Made by a program: the position numbers and the translations under genes
The notes under the pieces: model-generated
Databases searched by the model: none
Seen by the model: the letters and a program-made list of their open reading frames with translations, nothing else
What the model was told of the DNA's origin: nothing
NCBI GenBank assembly: GCA_018240595.1
Contig: JAFEFL010000035.1
Span: 1 to 64,000 of the forward strand
Source: Pseudomonadota bacterium
GTDB taxonomy: Bacteria; Pseudomonadota; Alphaproteobacteria; Rhizobiales; Xanthobacteraceae
Length of the DNA stretch: 64,000 bases
Direction: 5' to 3'
Part shown: positions 14,420 to 23,274 of the stretch, piece by piece
How positions within the stretch are numbered: the stretch's first letter is position 1
How the letters are laid out: each line of letters opens with the position of its first letter

Positions 14420-15928
14420 ATGATGAAGACCTCCCCCCTTGCCGTTCTGTTCGCGATCCTCCTCGCCGCTACCACGGCGCTGGCGCAGAGCCCCGAGCCC
14501 ACCGGCCGGCCGCAAGGCGAACGTCAACAAAGCGACAAGCACGAGAGCGGCGCCGGCATTCTCAAGCTGCTGCCGGCCGACGCCGTCACCGAGCATTCGA
14601 TCGACACGCCGCAGGGCCGCATCGACTACACGGCGACCGCGGGCACGCTCGCCTTCTACGACCAGTCCGGCGCGCAGAGCGCCTCGGTGTTCTACACCGC
14701 CTACGTGGCGAAGAATCGCGGCGCCAACCGGCCTTTGACCTTCGCCTTCAACGGCGGTCCCGGCGCGGCGTCGGCTTTCCTCAATCTCGGCGTCGTCGGT
14801 CCGCGCATTCTCGAACTCGGTCCCGACGGCCATGACGCGACGCGCGCCGCGATGCGCGACAATCCGGAAACCTGGCTCGCCTTCACCGATCTCGTCCTCA
14901 TCGATCCGATCGGCACCGGCTGGAGCCGCGCCAAGGGCGACGACGCCAAGAATTTCTGGGGCGTGCGCAGCGATGCCGAGGCAATGGCCAAGGCGATCGC
15001 GCTCTATGTCGCCCACAACAACCGCTCCTCGGCGCCGAAATACCTGCTCGGCGAAAGCTATGGCGGCTTCCGCGCGCTGAAGACGGCGCGCGCGCTGCTG
15101 CGCGATCAGGGGCTCGCCGTGAGCGGCGTCGTCTTGCTGTCGCCGCTGCTCGAAGGCTGGCTGACCTTCGGCGACGACACCTCGGCGTTGCGCGCCGCGC
15201 TGCAACTGCCGTCGCTCGCCGCCGCCGAACTCGAACGCAAGCACGCCTTCAGCCTCGAGGCGCAGGTGGCCGCGGAAAACTTCGCGATGAGCGATTATCT
15301 CACCACGCTTGCCGGCCGGCCGCCGCAAGGCGACGCGGCGCAGAAGTTCTACGGCCGCGTCGCCGACATGACCGGCGTGCCGGCGGCGACGATCGCCAAT
15401 GCGCGCGGCTTCATCAACGACTTCGTCAAGACGGTGCGCATCGGCAAGATCGTCAGCCGCTACGACGCCGACTTCGCGGTGGACGATCCCAATCCCGAGC
15501 GTGTCGCGGCGCGCGGGCCCGATCCGATCCTCGACGGCGTGGCGCGCGCCTATGGCGGCGCCTTCGCCAACTATGCGCGCAACGAACTCGGCTTCAGGAC
15601 CGAGATGACCTACACGCTGCTCGCCAATGACATCAGCGGCAAGTGGGACTGGGGCCATGGCGGCCGCTTTGCCGCCAGCAGTGAAGAAGACATGCGCACG
15701 CTGCTCGCCTTCTCACCGTCGTTCCGCATTCTCGTCGCCCATGGCTATGCCGATATGGTCACGCCCTACGGCATGACGCGTTACGTGCTCGACCACCTGC
15801 CGCCGATCGGCGGCGCCGGCCGCGTGCAGCTCAAGCTGTATCGCGGCGGTCACATGTTCTACATCGACCAGGATTCGCGCAAAGCCTTCAGCGCCGACGC
15901 CGCGTCGTTCTATCGCGCGGCGGAATAG
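14420..15928 (+). CDS. secreted serine carboxypeptidase-like protein (peptidase S10)
   Basis: About 502 residues with a signal peptide (1-23, cut after TALA). The S10 hallmarks are FNGGPGAASAFLNLG (oxyanion hole), nucleophile Ser213 in GESYGGF, Asp in HGYADMVTPY and His in GGHMFY. These form the alpha/beta-hydrolase triad of carboxypeptidase Y-type enzymes. Acts in the periplasm or outside; acid-active C-terminal peptide trimming is the family role. Two adjacent ATGs (14420, 14423) can start it; the open frame upstream to 14360 has no signal-like start. No operon partner. Confidence 0.88.
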   Translation: MMKTSPLAVLFAILLAATTALAQSPEPTGRPQGERQQSDKHESGAGILKLLPADAVTEHSIDTPQGRIDYTATAGTLAFYDQSGAQSASVFYTAYVAKNRGANRPLTFAFNGGPGAASAFLNLGVVGPRILELGPDGHDATRAAMRDNPETWLAFTDLVLIDPIGTGWSRAKGDDAKNFWGVRSDAEAMAKAIALYVAHNNRSSAPKYLLGESYGGFRALKTARALLRDQGLAVSGVVLLSPLLEGWLTFGDDTSALRAALQLPSLAAAELERKHAFSLEAQVAAENFAMSDYLTTLAGRPPQGDAAQKFYGRVADMTGVPAATIANARGFINDFVKTVRIGKIVSRYDADFAVDDPNPERVAARGPDPILDGVARAYGGAFANYARNELGFRTEMTYTLLANDISGKWDWGHGGRFAASSEEDMRTLLAFSPSFRILVAHGYADMVTPYGMTRYVLDHLPPIGGAGRVQLKLYRGGHMFYIDQDSRKAFSADAASFYRAAE

Positions 15929-16007
15929 GACCGGCACCCGCTCCCTTGAACTACCGGCGGGCCATCTGTCATGGTGGCGCTGCCGGTGTTGTTTGGGGGC
16001 CGTCCGC

Positions 16008-17213
16008 TTGGACCTTTATCTGGTCATTTATGAGCTCACGAGCGCGACTTTGCGCTGGCTGCATGTCGTCGCCGGCATCGCCTGGATCGGCTCGTCGTTC
16101 TACTTCATCCACCTCGATCTCAGCCTGAAGAAGCGCGCCGGCCTGCCCGACGGCGTCAAGGGCGATGCCTGGCAGATCCACGGTGGCGGCTTCTACCAGA
16201 TGATCAAGTTTCTGGTGGCGCCGAAGAACATGCCGGATGAGCTGACCTGGTTCAAATGGGAAGCCTATACGACGTGGCTGTCCGGCTTCGCGCTGCTGGT
16301 CGTCGTCTATTACATGCAGGCCGACCTGTTCCTCATCGACAAGTCGGTGCTCGCCATGAGCGCGCCGACCGCGGCGGCGATCGCCTTCGTGACGCTGGTG
16401 GTGAGCTGGCTGGTCTATGAAGCTTTGTGCCGCTCGCCGCTCGGCAAGCACGAAGTGGCGCTGGCGCTGGTCGGCTATGTCTATCTCGTGGCGCTGACCT
16501 ACGCTTTCACCCATGTGTTCAGCGGCCGCGGCGCCTTCACCCAGATCGGCGCGCTGATCGGCACCATCATGGTCGCCAACGTGTTCGCCGTGATCATGCC
16601 GAACCAGCGCAAGACCGTGGCGGCGCTGATCGCCGGCGACAAACCGGACCCGGTGTGGGGCGAACTCGGCAAGCAGCGTTCGGTGCACAACAACTACCTG
16701 ACGCTGCCGGTCGTGTTCCTGATGCTGTCCAACCATTACCCGCTGTTCTTCGCCACCAAGTACAACTGGGTGATCGTCGCCATCGTGCTGATCATCGGCC
16801 CGGTGATCCGTCACTTCTTCAACGCGCGGCATGAGGGCAAGGCGAGCCCGTGGTGGACCTGGTTCGTCGCGGCGTTTGCCATGATGCTGGTGCTGTGGCT
16901 GACCACGACGGGTCCGAAGGACGCCGGCAAGTCCGGCGCGCTGGAGGGCAAGCCGACCTTCGCGCAGGTGAGCGAGATCGTGATGTCCCGCTGCAGCATG
17001 TGCCATAGCGCCGAGCCGGTCTGGGCCGGCATCGGCGAAGCGCCGAAGGACATCCGGCTCGACAGTCCCGACGCCATCCGGCTCCATGCCAAGCTGATCG
17101 CGCTGCAGGCCGGCCATTCCAGCGCCATGCCGCCGGGCAATGTCACCGAGATCACGCCGCAGGAGCGCCAGGTGCTGGCGGCGTGGTATGCGGCGGGAGC
17201 GCCGAATGATTGA
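16008..17213 (+). CDS. puuD: urate hydroxylase PuuD (membrane-bound urate oxidase with cytochrome c domain)
   Basis: About 401 residues. Eight or so membrane segments make up the urate oxidase N domain (LRWLHVVAGIAWIGSSFYFIHLD, WEAYTTWLSGFALL), and the C-terminal part holds one class I cytochrome c site, CSMCH (329-333), with Met in SSAMPPG as the likely sixth ligand. PuuD oxidises urate to 5-hydroxyisourate at the inner membrane and passes electrons to the respiratory chain. A TTG at 16008 after GGGGG is my preferred start; another TTG at 15993 is possible. It is followed by the gene for the next two pathway steps. Confidence 0.92.
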   Translation: MDLYLVIYELTSATLRWLHVVAGIAWIGSSFYFIHLDLSLKKRAGLPDGVKGDAWQIHGGGFYQMIKFLVAPKNMPDELTWFKWEAYTTWLSGFALLVVVYYMQADLFLIDKSVLAMSAPTAAAIAFVTLVVSWLVYEALCRSPLGKHEVALALVGYVYLVALTYAFTHVFSGRGAFTQIGALIGTIMVANVFAVIMPNQRKTVAALIAGDKPDPVWGELGKQRSVHNNYLTLPVVFLMLSNHYPLFFATKYNWVIVAIVLIIGPVIRHFFNARHEGKASPWWTWFVAAFAMMLVLWLTTTGPKDAGKSGALEGKPTFAQVSEIVMSRCSMCHSAEPVWAGIGEAPKDIRLDSPDAIRLHAKLIALQAGHSSAMPPGNVTEITPQERQVLAAWYAAGAPND

Positions 17214-17237
17214 GTGTGCGTACCCGAACCACTAACT

Positions 17238-17356
17238 CCGTTCGTCCCCGCGAAAGCGGGGACCCAGAACGGCATCAGATTGGGGCACTGGGTCCCCGCT
17301 CATAGGCGTTCTGAAAGAACGCCGTTCTTAGAACGGCTATGCGCGGGGACGAACGG
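17238..17356. repeat. nested composite palindrome (intergenic repeat)
   Basis: Outer arms CCGTTCGTCCCCG (17238-17250) and CGGGGACGAACGG (17344-17356) enclose GCGGGGACCCAG/CTGGGTCCCCGC (17256-17267 with 17288-17299) and two small hairpins built from GGCGTTC/GAACGCC and CCGTTC/GAACGG. It fills the gap between puuD and the uraD-uraH gene and could form one branched RNA structure. Confidence 0.75.
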
Positions 17357-17373
17357 AGAATGATGAAGCGTCA

Positions 17374-18261
17374 ATGACCCAACTCACGCTCGACCAGCTC
17401 AATTCCCTGCCCGCCGCCGATTTCACCGCGGCGCTGGCCGACATCTACGAGCATTCGCCATGGGTGGCGGAAGCCGCGGCGAAGCAGCGACCGTTCGCCA
17501 CGCTCAATGCGTTGCATGAGGCCATGATCGCAGCGGTGAAAGCCGCGCCCGCCGATGCGCGCATGAAGCTGATCGCCGCGCATCCCGATCTCGCCGGCAA
17601 GGCGGCGCGGGCCGGCACGCTGACCAAGGATTCGACCAACGAGCAGATGAGCGCCGGCCTCGATCGCCTGAGTGAGCAGGACTTTGCCCGCTTCCATCAA
17701 CTCAACGATGCCTACAAGGCGAGGTTCGGTATTCCGTTCATCGTCTGCGTGCGCCGGCACACCAAGGATTCGATCCTCGCCGAATTCGAGCGTCGCCTTA
17801 GCCACGGCGATGCCGCCGAGACCGACACCGCGCTCGGCGAAATCTTCCGTATCGCCGCGCTGCGCCTCGACCAGCACGTCAGCGCGAACGACAGACTGCC
17901 GGTAGCGGGGCGTCTCTCCACCCATGTGCTCGACACCCATAGCGGCCGGCCGGCCGATGGCGTGGCGGTCGAACTGTGGGAATTGTCGCGCGACGGCAGC
18001 GAGCGGCTTTTCGTCAAGGCCGCCACCAACCGGGACGGCCGCACCGACGCGCCGCTGATCGGCGGCCGTCCGGTGCCGCGCGGCACCTATGAACTGCGCT
18101 TCGCCATCGGCGGCTACTTCCAAAGCCGCGGCGTGCCGCTGGCCGAGCCGCCGTTCCTCGACATCGTGCCGATCCGCTTCGGCGTCGCCGAGCCGGAAGG
18201 CCACTACCACGTGCCGCTGTCCGCTTCACCCTGGGCCTACGGAACCTATCGGGGAAGCTGA
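17374..18261 (+). CDS. bifunctional OHCU decarboxylase / hydroxyisourate hydrolase (UraD-UraH fusion)
   Basis: A 295-residue fusion. Residues 1-165 are OHCU decarboxylase (UraD): His70 in AAHPDL, TNEQ and FGIPFIVCVR. Residues 180-295 are 5-hydroxyisourate hydrolase (transthyretin-like): LSTHVLDTHSGRPA, RTDAPL and the family-defining C-terminus YRGS. UraH opens hydroxyisourate to OHCU, then UraD decarboxylates it to S-allantoin, so the fusion order is reversed relative to the pathway, as in plant allantoin synthase. It directly follows puuD, giving urate to allantoin from two genes. No allantoinase is nearby. Confidence 0.93.
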   Translation: MTQLTLDQLNSLPAADFTAALADIYEHSPWVAEAAAKQRPFATLNALHEAMIAAVKAAPADARMKLIAAHPDLAGKAARAGTLTKDSTNEQMSAGLDRLSEQDFARFHQLNDAYKARFGIPFIVCVRRHTKDSILAEFERRLSHGDAAETDTALGEIFRIAALRLDQHVSANDRLPVAGRLSTHVLDTHSGRPADGVAVELWELSRDGSERLFVKAATNRDGRTDAPLIGGRPVPRGTYELRFAIGGYFQSRGVPLAEPPFLDIVPIRFGVAEPEGHYHVPLSASPWAYGTYRGS

Positions 18262-18359
18262 AGCTGTCCAACCTGCCCAAGGCACAGGCCACGATGCCGC
18301 AATTGCCGCGTGGATAGGCAGGGCCTGGCGCCAATTGGTGCCTTCAACTGCCGCCGAAA

Positions 18360-18376
18360 TTGGCACAATATTGGCT
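18360..18376 (+). promoter_or_regulatory. candidate sigma-54 (RpoN) promoter of the purine-type ABC importer
   Basis: TTGGCACAATATTGGCT keeps the sigma-54 hallmarks: a perfect TTGGCAC -24 box and a GG and GC pair separated by exactly ten bases; one T of the -12 TTGC is replaced by G. The predicted start is near 18388, about 60 bases before the ATG of the importer ATPase. RpoN control would couple purine uptake to nitrogen limitation. Confidence 0.55.
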
Positions 18377-18448
18377 TGTCGTATTTCTAGACGCCGGTCC
18401 GGGGGACTAAGGCGGCGTCGCAGTCTGAGTAACAGGACAGCCTTCCAC

Positions 18449-20020
18449 ATGTCGGATCAGGGGTCGGCCAGTCATTCCGCGCGCGCGCCGCTGCTCCAGG
18501 CCATTGGCATCACCAAGCGTTACGGCAGCTTCCTCGCCAATGACGACGTCTCCATCGACCTCTATCCCGGCGAAATCCACGCCCTGCTCGGCGAGAACGG
18601 CGCCGGCAAATCGACCCTGGTCAAGGCCATGTACGGCCTCATCCAGCCGAGCGCCGGCGAATTGCGCTGGCTGGGCGAGAAAATCGAACTGACCGGCCCG
18701 GCCGATGCGCGGGCGCGCGGCATCGCCATGGTGTTCCAGCATTTCTCGCTGTTCGACAACCTCACGGTCGCCGAGAACGTCGCGCTCGGCCTCGACGGCT
18801 CGGAGAGCTTCGCCGCCATGTCGGCGCGGCTGGCACAGGTGTCGCGCGACTACGGCCTGCCGCTCGATCCCAAGCGCGAAGTGTGGCGGCTGTCGGTCGG
18901 CGAGCGCCAGCGCATCGAGATCGTGCGTGCGCTGATGCAGAACCCGAAGCTCCTGATCCTCGACGAGCCGACCGCGGTGCTGACGCCGCAGGAGGCCGAC
19001 CAGCTTTTCACCGTGCTCGAACGACTCAAGAGCGAGGGACGCGCGCTGCTCTACATCTCGCACAAGCTCGATGAGGTGAAGCGGCTGTGCGACACCGCCA
19101 CCATCCTGCGCGGCGGGAAGAAGGTCGCGACCTGCAATCCGCGCGCCGAGACCGCGGCGTCGATGGCGCGCATGATGGTCGGCGCCGACATCGGCGAGGT
19201 CAAGGCGACCACGGCGCGCGCCGTCACTGTGCCGCGCCTGCTGATCCGCGACCTGTCGCTGGAGCCGGACGATCCGCACGGCACTTATCTGCGCAACGTC
19301 GGCGTCGAAGTGTTCGGCGGCGAAATCCTCGGCCTCGCCGGCGTCGCTGGCAACGGCCAGGACGAATTGTTTGCCGCGCTGTCGGGCGAGCGGCCGTGCG
19401 CCAACGAGGACGACGTCATTATCGACGGCCACGCCGCCGGTCACCTGTCGGTGACGCAGCGCCGCAAGCTGGGTGCCGCCTTCGTGCCCGAGGAGCGGCT
19501 CGGCCACGGCACCGCGCCGCGCATGAAGCTGTCGGAGAACGCGCTGCTCACCGGCCATGCCGCGAGCCGTATGGTCAAGCACGGCTTCGTCGACCGGCCG
19601 GCGACGCTGAAAGCGGTCGATGCTACGACGGCGACCTTCGACGTGCGCAAGGCCAAGCGCGATCCGGAAGCGGCCAGCCTGTCCGGCGGCAATTTGCAGA
19701 AGTTCATCGTCGGCCGCGAAATCCTGCGCGAGCCCGGCGTGCTGGTGGTGAGCCAACCGACCTGGGGCGTCGATGCCGGCGCCGCCGCGGTGATCCGCCA
19801 GGCCCTGCTCGATTTGTCCGGCCGCGGCTCGGCGGTGCTGGTGATCAGCCAGGATCTCGACGAGCTCTTGGAAATTTCCGACCGCATCGCCGTGATGTTC
19901 CACGGCGCGCTGTCCGAGCCGGTGGCGCGCGCCGACGCGACGCGCGAGAAGCTCGGCCTGCTGATGGGCGGCGCGTCGCCGGAAAGCGCGAAGGAGGCGT
20001 CTCATGCCCTTGGTGCTTGA
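18449..20020 (+). CDS. ABC transporter ATP-binding protein, nucleoside/nucleobase (BMP) type
   Basis: A 523-residue tandem ATPase, with two nucleotide-binding domains. The first has GENGAGKST (Walker A), LSVGERQRIEI and LILDEPT; the second (from about residue 265) has GVAGNGQDE in place of a canonical Walker A and LSGGNLQKF. This degenerate second site is normal for the sugar/nucleoside (YufO, RbsA-like) family. It powers the importer formed with the two permeases and the BMP-type binding protein that follow. The next gene overlaps its end by 17 bases. The candidate sigma-54 site lies just upstream. Confidence 0.9.
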   Translation: MSDQGSASHSARAPLLQAIGITKRYGSFLANDDVSIDLYPGEIHALLGENGAGKSTLVKAMYGLIQPSAGELRWLGEKIELTGPADARARGIAMVFQHFSLFDNLTVAENVALGLDGSESFAAMSARLAQVSRDYGLPLDPKREVWRLSVGERQRIEIVRALMQNPKLLILDEPTAVLTPQEADQLFTVLERLKSEGRALLYISHKLDEVKRLCDTATILRGGKKVATCNPRAETAASMARMMVGADIGEVKATTARAVTVPRLLIRDLSLEPDDPHGTYLRNVGVEVFGGEILGLAGVAGNGQDELFAALSGERPCANEDDVIIDGHAAGHLSVTQRRKLGAAFVPEERLGHGTAPRMKLSENALLTGHAASRMVKHGFVDRPATLKAVDATTATFDVRKAKRDPEAASLSGGNLQKFIVGREILREPGVLVVSQPTWGVDAGAAAVIRQALLDLSGRGSAVLVISQDLDELLEISDRIAVMFHGALSEPVARADATREKLGLLMGGASPESAKEASHALGA

Positions 20021-21083
20021 GAAACGCGCCGAGCGCTCGGCCTTCATCGCCATCGCTTCGCCGCTGCTCGCCATCGCGCTGACCCTGCTGACGATGTCGA
20101 TCCTGCTGCTGGCGCTTGGCAAGAACCCGCTGGCCGCGCTCTATGTGTATTTCGTCGAGCCGCTGACCGATCCCTATACGCTGATGGAGATCGCGGTGAA
20201 GGCCTCGCCGATCGTCATGATCGCGATCGGCCTGTCGCTCTGCTATCTCGCCAATGTCTGGAATATCGGCGCCGAGGGCCAGTTCCTGATGGGCGCGGTG
20301 ACCGGCAGCTATCTCGCCGTCGTCACCAATGGCAGCGATGTCGGCCACTGGCTGGTGATCGTGATGCTGATCCTGGGCGCCATCGGCGGCGCGCTTTGGG
20401 CGCTGATCCCGGCGATCTGCCGGGTGCGCTTCGGCGCCAACGAGATTCTCACCTCGCTGATGCTGGTCTATGTCGCCGACCTGATCATGGACTATCTGGT
20501 GCGCGGGCCGTGGCGCGATCCCAAGGGCCTCAACTTCCCGACCACCGCCGCGTTCGATCCGTCGGCGACGGTGCCGGTCATTCTCGACGGCGGCCGGCTG
20601 CATGCCGGCGTCATCATCACGCTCGCCGTGGTGGTGATCGCGGCGGTGTTGCTCGGGCGCACCATCAAAGGTTTCGAGATCCGCGTCGTCGGCGCGGCGC
20701 CGCGCGCGGCGCGCTTTGCCGGTTTCAAGTCGGACCGGCTGGTGATCTTCACCTTCCTGATTTCCGGCGCGCTTGCCGGGCTTGCCGGCATTATCGAGGT
20801 TGCCGGTCCCGTCGGTGTTTTGCAGCCCGGCATCTCGCCGGGCTACGGCTTCACCGCGATCATCGTCGCCTTCCTCGGCCGCCTCAATCCGCTCGGCATT
20901 CTCATCGCCGGGCTGTTCCTGGCGCTGACCTTCATCGGCGGCGAGGGCGCGCAGATCTCGATGAAGATCCCGCTCGACCTCACCAAGGTGTTTCAGGGCG
21001 TGCTTCTGTTCTATGTGCTCGCCTGCGACAGTCTCATTCTTTACCGCATCCGCCTGATCGGCTCGCAACAGAAGACCGCATGA
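20004..21083 (+). CDS. ABC transporter permease, nucleoside type (first)
   Basis: A 359-residue permease of the BPD_transp_2 family (YufP-like) with about nine membrane segments, beginning LAIALTLLTMSILLLALGKNPLAALYVYF and including NIGAEGQFLMGAV and FGANEILTSLML. It pairs with the second permease to form the membrane channel. AGGAGG six bases before the ATG lies inside the ATPase gene, so translation is coupled. Confidence 0.9.
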   Translation: MPLVLEKRAERSAFIAIASPLLAIALTLLTMSILLLALGKNPLAALYVYFVEPLTDPYTLMEIAVKASPIVMIAIGLSLCYLANVWNIGAEGQFLMGAVTGSYLAVVTNGSDVGHWLVIVMLILGAIGGALWALIPAICRVRFGANEILTSLMLVYVADLIMDYLVRGPWRDPKGLNFPTTAAFDPSATVPVILDGGRLHAGVIITLAVVVIAAVLLGRTIKGFEIRVVGAAPRAARFAGFKSDRLVIFTFLISGALAGLAGIIEVAGPVGVLQPGISPGYGFTAIIVAFLGRLNPLGILIAGLFLALTFIGGEGAQISMKIPLDLTKVFQGVLLFYVLACDSLILYRIRLIGSQQKTA

Positions 21084-21090
21084 GCAACGC

Positions 21091-22011
21091 ATGCTGATCG
21101 TTGAAGCCATCATCCTGTCCGTGATCGCCGCCTCGACGCCGCTGTTGCTGGCGGCGGCGGGGGAACTGGTCGTCGAGCGTTCCGGCGTGCTCAATCTCGG
21201 CGTCGAAGGCATGATGATCATGGGCGCGGCCTGCGGGTTCGCCGGCGCTTATCTCAGCGGCTCGACCTTCGTCGGCGCGCTGTGCGGCATCGCCGCCGGC
21301 GTGGCGCTGGCCTTCGTCTTCGCGGTGCTGACGCTCGGGCTCGCCGTCAACCAGGTGGCGGCGGGTCTCGCCCTCACCATTCTCGGCACCGGCCTGTCCG
21401 GACTGATCGGCGCCGGCTTCGTCGGCCAGAAGATCGTGCCGGCGCCGCATCTCTACATTCCCTGGCTCTCCGACATTCCCGTCGCCGGCAAGATCCTGTT
21501 CGCTCAGGACGGCTTCGTCTACTTCTCGGTGCTGCTCGTCGTCGGCATCTGGTGGTTCCTGTATCGGACACGCGGCGGGCTGATCCTGCGCGCCGTCGGC
21601 GATAGCCACACCTCGGCGCATGCGCTCGGCTATCCGGTGCTGAAGATCCGGCTGCTGGCGGTGCTGTTCGGCGGCGGCTGCGCGGGCCTCGCCGGCGCCT
21701 TCCTGCCGCTCGCCTATACGCCGTTTTTCATTCCCGGCATGACCGCGGGTCGCGGCTGGATCGCGCTGGCGCTGGTGGTGTTCTCGTCGTGGCTGCCGGG
21801 CCGCCTCGTCGCCGGCGCCTATCTGTTCGGTGCGGTGACGATCCTGCAACTGCACGCGCAGGCGCTCGGCCTTGGCATTCCGTCGCAACTGATGACGGCG
21901 CTACCCTATCTCGCGACCGTGATCGTTCTCGTCATCATCTCCCGCGCCCGCGGCAGCGCCGGCTCGGTGGCGCCGGCCTCGCTCGGCACTGTCTTCGTCC
22001 CCGATCGCTAA
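21091..22011 (+). CDS. ABC transporter permease, nucleoside type (second)
   Basis: A 306-residue permease (YufQ-like) with about eight membrane helices. It opens with the family segment STPLLLAAAGELVVERSGVLNLGVEGMMIMGA, and LGLAVNQVAAGLALTILGTGLSG is also conserved. Starts eight bases after the first permease ends. It completes the heterodimeric channel for a nucleoside or purine-like solute. Confidence 0.9.
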   Translation: MLIVEAIILSVIAASTPLLLAAAGELVVERSGVLNLGVEGMMIMGAACGFAGAYLSGSTFVGALCGIAAGVALAFVFAVLTLGLAVNQVAAGLALTILGTGLSGLIGAGFVGQKIVPAPHLYIPWLSDIPVAGKILFAQDGFVYFSVLLVVGIWWFLYRTRGGLILRAVGDSHTSAHALGYPVLKIRLLAVLFGGGCAGLAGAFLPLAYTPFFIPGMTAGRGWIALALVVFSSWLPGRLVAGAYLFGAVTILQLHAQALGLGIPSQLMTALPYLATVIVLVIISRARGSAGSVAPASLGTVFVPDR

Positions 22012-22046
22012 GCCGTTCTTCTCGTCACTTCCACATGGAGCGAAAC

Positions 22047-23126
22047 ATGAAAAAACTTCTGATGACCGCCGCGGCGGCGGCTCTGGCACTTGCCGCAACC
22101 GCGATGAACGCTTCCGCCGCCGACAAGCTGAAAGTCGGCTTCATCTATCTCGGCCCGGTCGGCGATCTCGGCTGGACCTACATGCATGAAGTGGCGCGCC
22201 AGGCGCTGGTCAAGGAGCTCGGCGACAAGATCGAGACCACCTATCTCGAGAACGTCAACGAAGGCCCGGATAGCGAGCGCTCGATCGTGCAGCTCGCGCG
22301 CACCGGCCACCAGCTCATCTTCACCACGTCGTTCGGCTACATGGATCCGACGGTGAAGGTCGCCAAGCAGTTCCCGAAGGTGAAGTTCGAACACGCCACC
22401 GGCTACAAGCGCGCGGAGAACCTCGGCACCTATTCCGGCCGCTTCTACGAGGGCCGCTACATCCAGGGCGTGATCGCCGCGAAGATGTCCAAGACCGGCA
22501 CGCTCGGCTACATCGGCTCGTTCCCGATTCCGGAAGTGATCTCCGGCATCAACGCCACGATGCTCGGCGCGCAATCGGTCAATCCGAACATCAAGGTCAA
22601 GATCATCTGGGTGAACACCTGGTTCGATCCCGGCAAGGAAGCCGACGCCGCCAAGGCATTGGCCGACCAGGGCGCCGACGTGCTGATGCAGCACACTGAC
22701 TCGCCGGCAGCGATGCAGGTGGCGCAGCAGCGCGGCATCTATGCCTTCGGTCAGGACAGCGACATGATCAAGTTCGGCCCGAAGTCGCAGCTCACCGCCA
22801 TCGTCAACAACTGGGGCCCCTATTACATCAAGCAGACCAAGGCCGTGCTCGCCGGCACCTGGAAGTCGGAAGACACCTGGGATGGTCTGAAGGAGAAAAT
22901 GGTGGTGATGGCGCCCTACACCAACATGCCGGATGACGTGAAGGCGCTGGCGCAAAAGACCGAGGCCGGCATCATCGACGGCTCGATCGTGCCGTTCAAA
23001 TGCCCGGTGCTCGGCCAGGACGGCAAGCCGATCGAATGCAAGGGCGGCACGCATCTCGACGCCGGCCAGATCCTCGGCATGAACTTCTACGTCAAGGGCG
23101 TGGACGAGAAGTTCCCGAGCAAGTGA
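22047..23126 (+). CDS. BMP-family periplasmic substrate-binding protein (purine/nucleoside type)
   Basis: A 359-residue exported binding protein: signal peptide 1-24 (ending ASAAD), then VGFIYLGPVGDLGWTYMHE, a BMP (PnrA-like) opening, with GYIGSFPIPEVISGINA and FGQDSDM. Family members bind nucleosides or, in the COG1744 branch next to urate genes, purines or related compounds. GGAG seven bases upstream of ATG 22047 sets the start. Last gene of the importer operon. Confidence 0.9.
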   Translation: MKKLLMTAAAAALALAATAMNASAADKLKVGFIYLGPVGDLGWTYMHEVARQALVKELGDKIETTYLENVNEGPDSERSIVQLARTGHQLIFTTSFGYMDPTVKVAKQFPKVKFEHATGYKRAENLGTYSGRFYEGRYIQGVIAAKMSKTGTLGYIGSFPIPEVISGINATMLGAQSVNPNIKVKIIWVNTWFDPGKEADAAKALADQGADVLMQHTDSPAAMQVAQQRGIYAFGQDSDMIKFGPKSQLTAIVNNWGPYYIKQTKAVLAGTWKSEDTWDGLKEKMVVMAPYTNMPDDVKALAQKTEAGIIDGSIVPFKCPVLGQDGKPIECKGGTHLDAGQILGMNFYVKGVDEKFPSK

Positions 23127-23147
23127 GCTGTCACCACAACACCTGTC

Positions 23148-23241
23148 ATGGCCGGGCTTGACCCGGCCATCCCGCTCAGGTTGGCACGGAGTCAATGAAT
23201 CGGGATCACCGGGTCACGCCGCTACGCGGCGGCCCGGTGAT
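23148..23241. repeat. composite palindromic intergenic repeat
   Basis: Two hairpin modules: ATGGCCGGG/CCCGGCCAT (23148-23156 with 23162-23170), and ATCACCGGG/CCCGGTGAT (23205-23213 with 23233-23241) enclosing GCCGC/GCGGC. It lies between the converging importer and deaminase genes and probably doubles as a transcript end. Confidence 0.75.
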
Positions 23242-23274
23242 GACACCGAGTTTTGGGGCGACGTCGTGTCTAGA

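Noticed and set aside
17238..17356. possible CRISPR array
   Set aside because: Nested palindromes, not direct repeats with unique spacers, and no cas genes.
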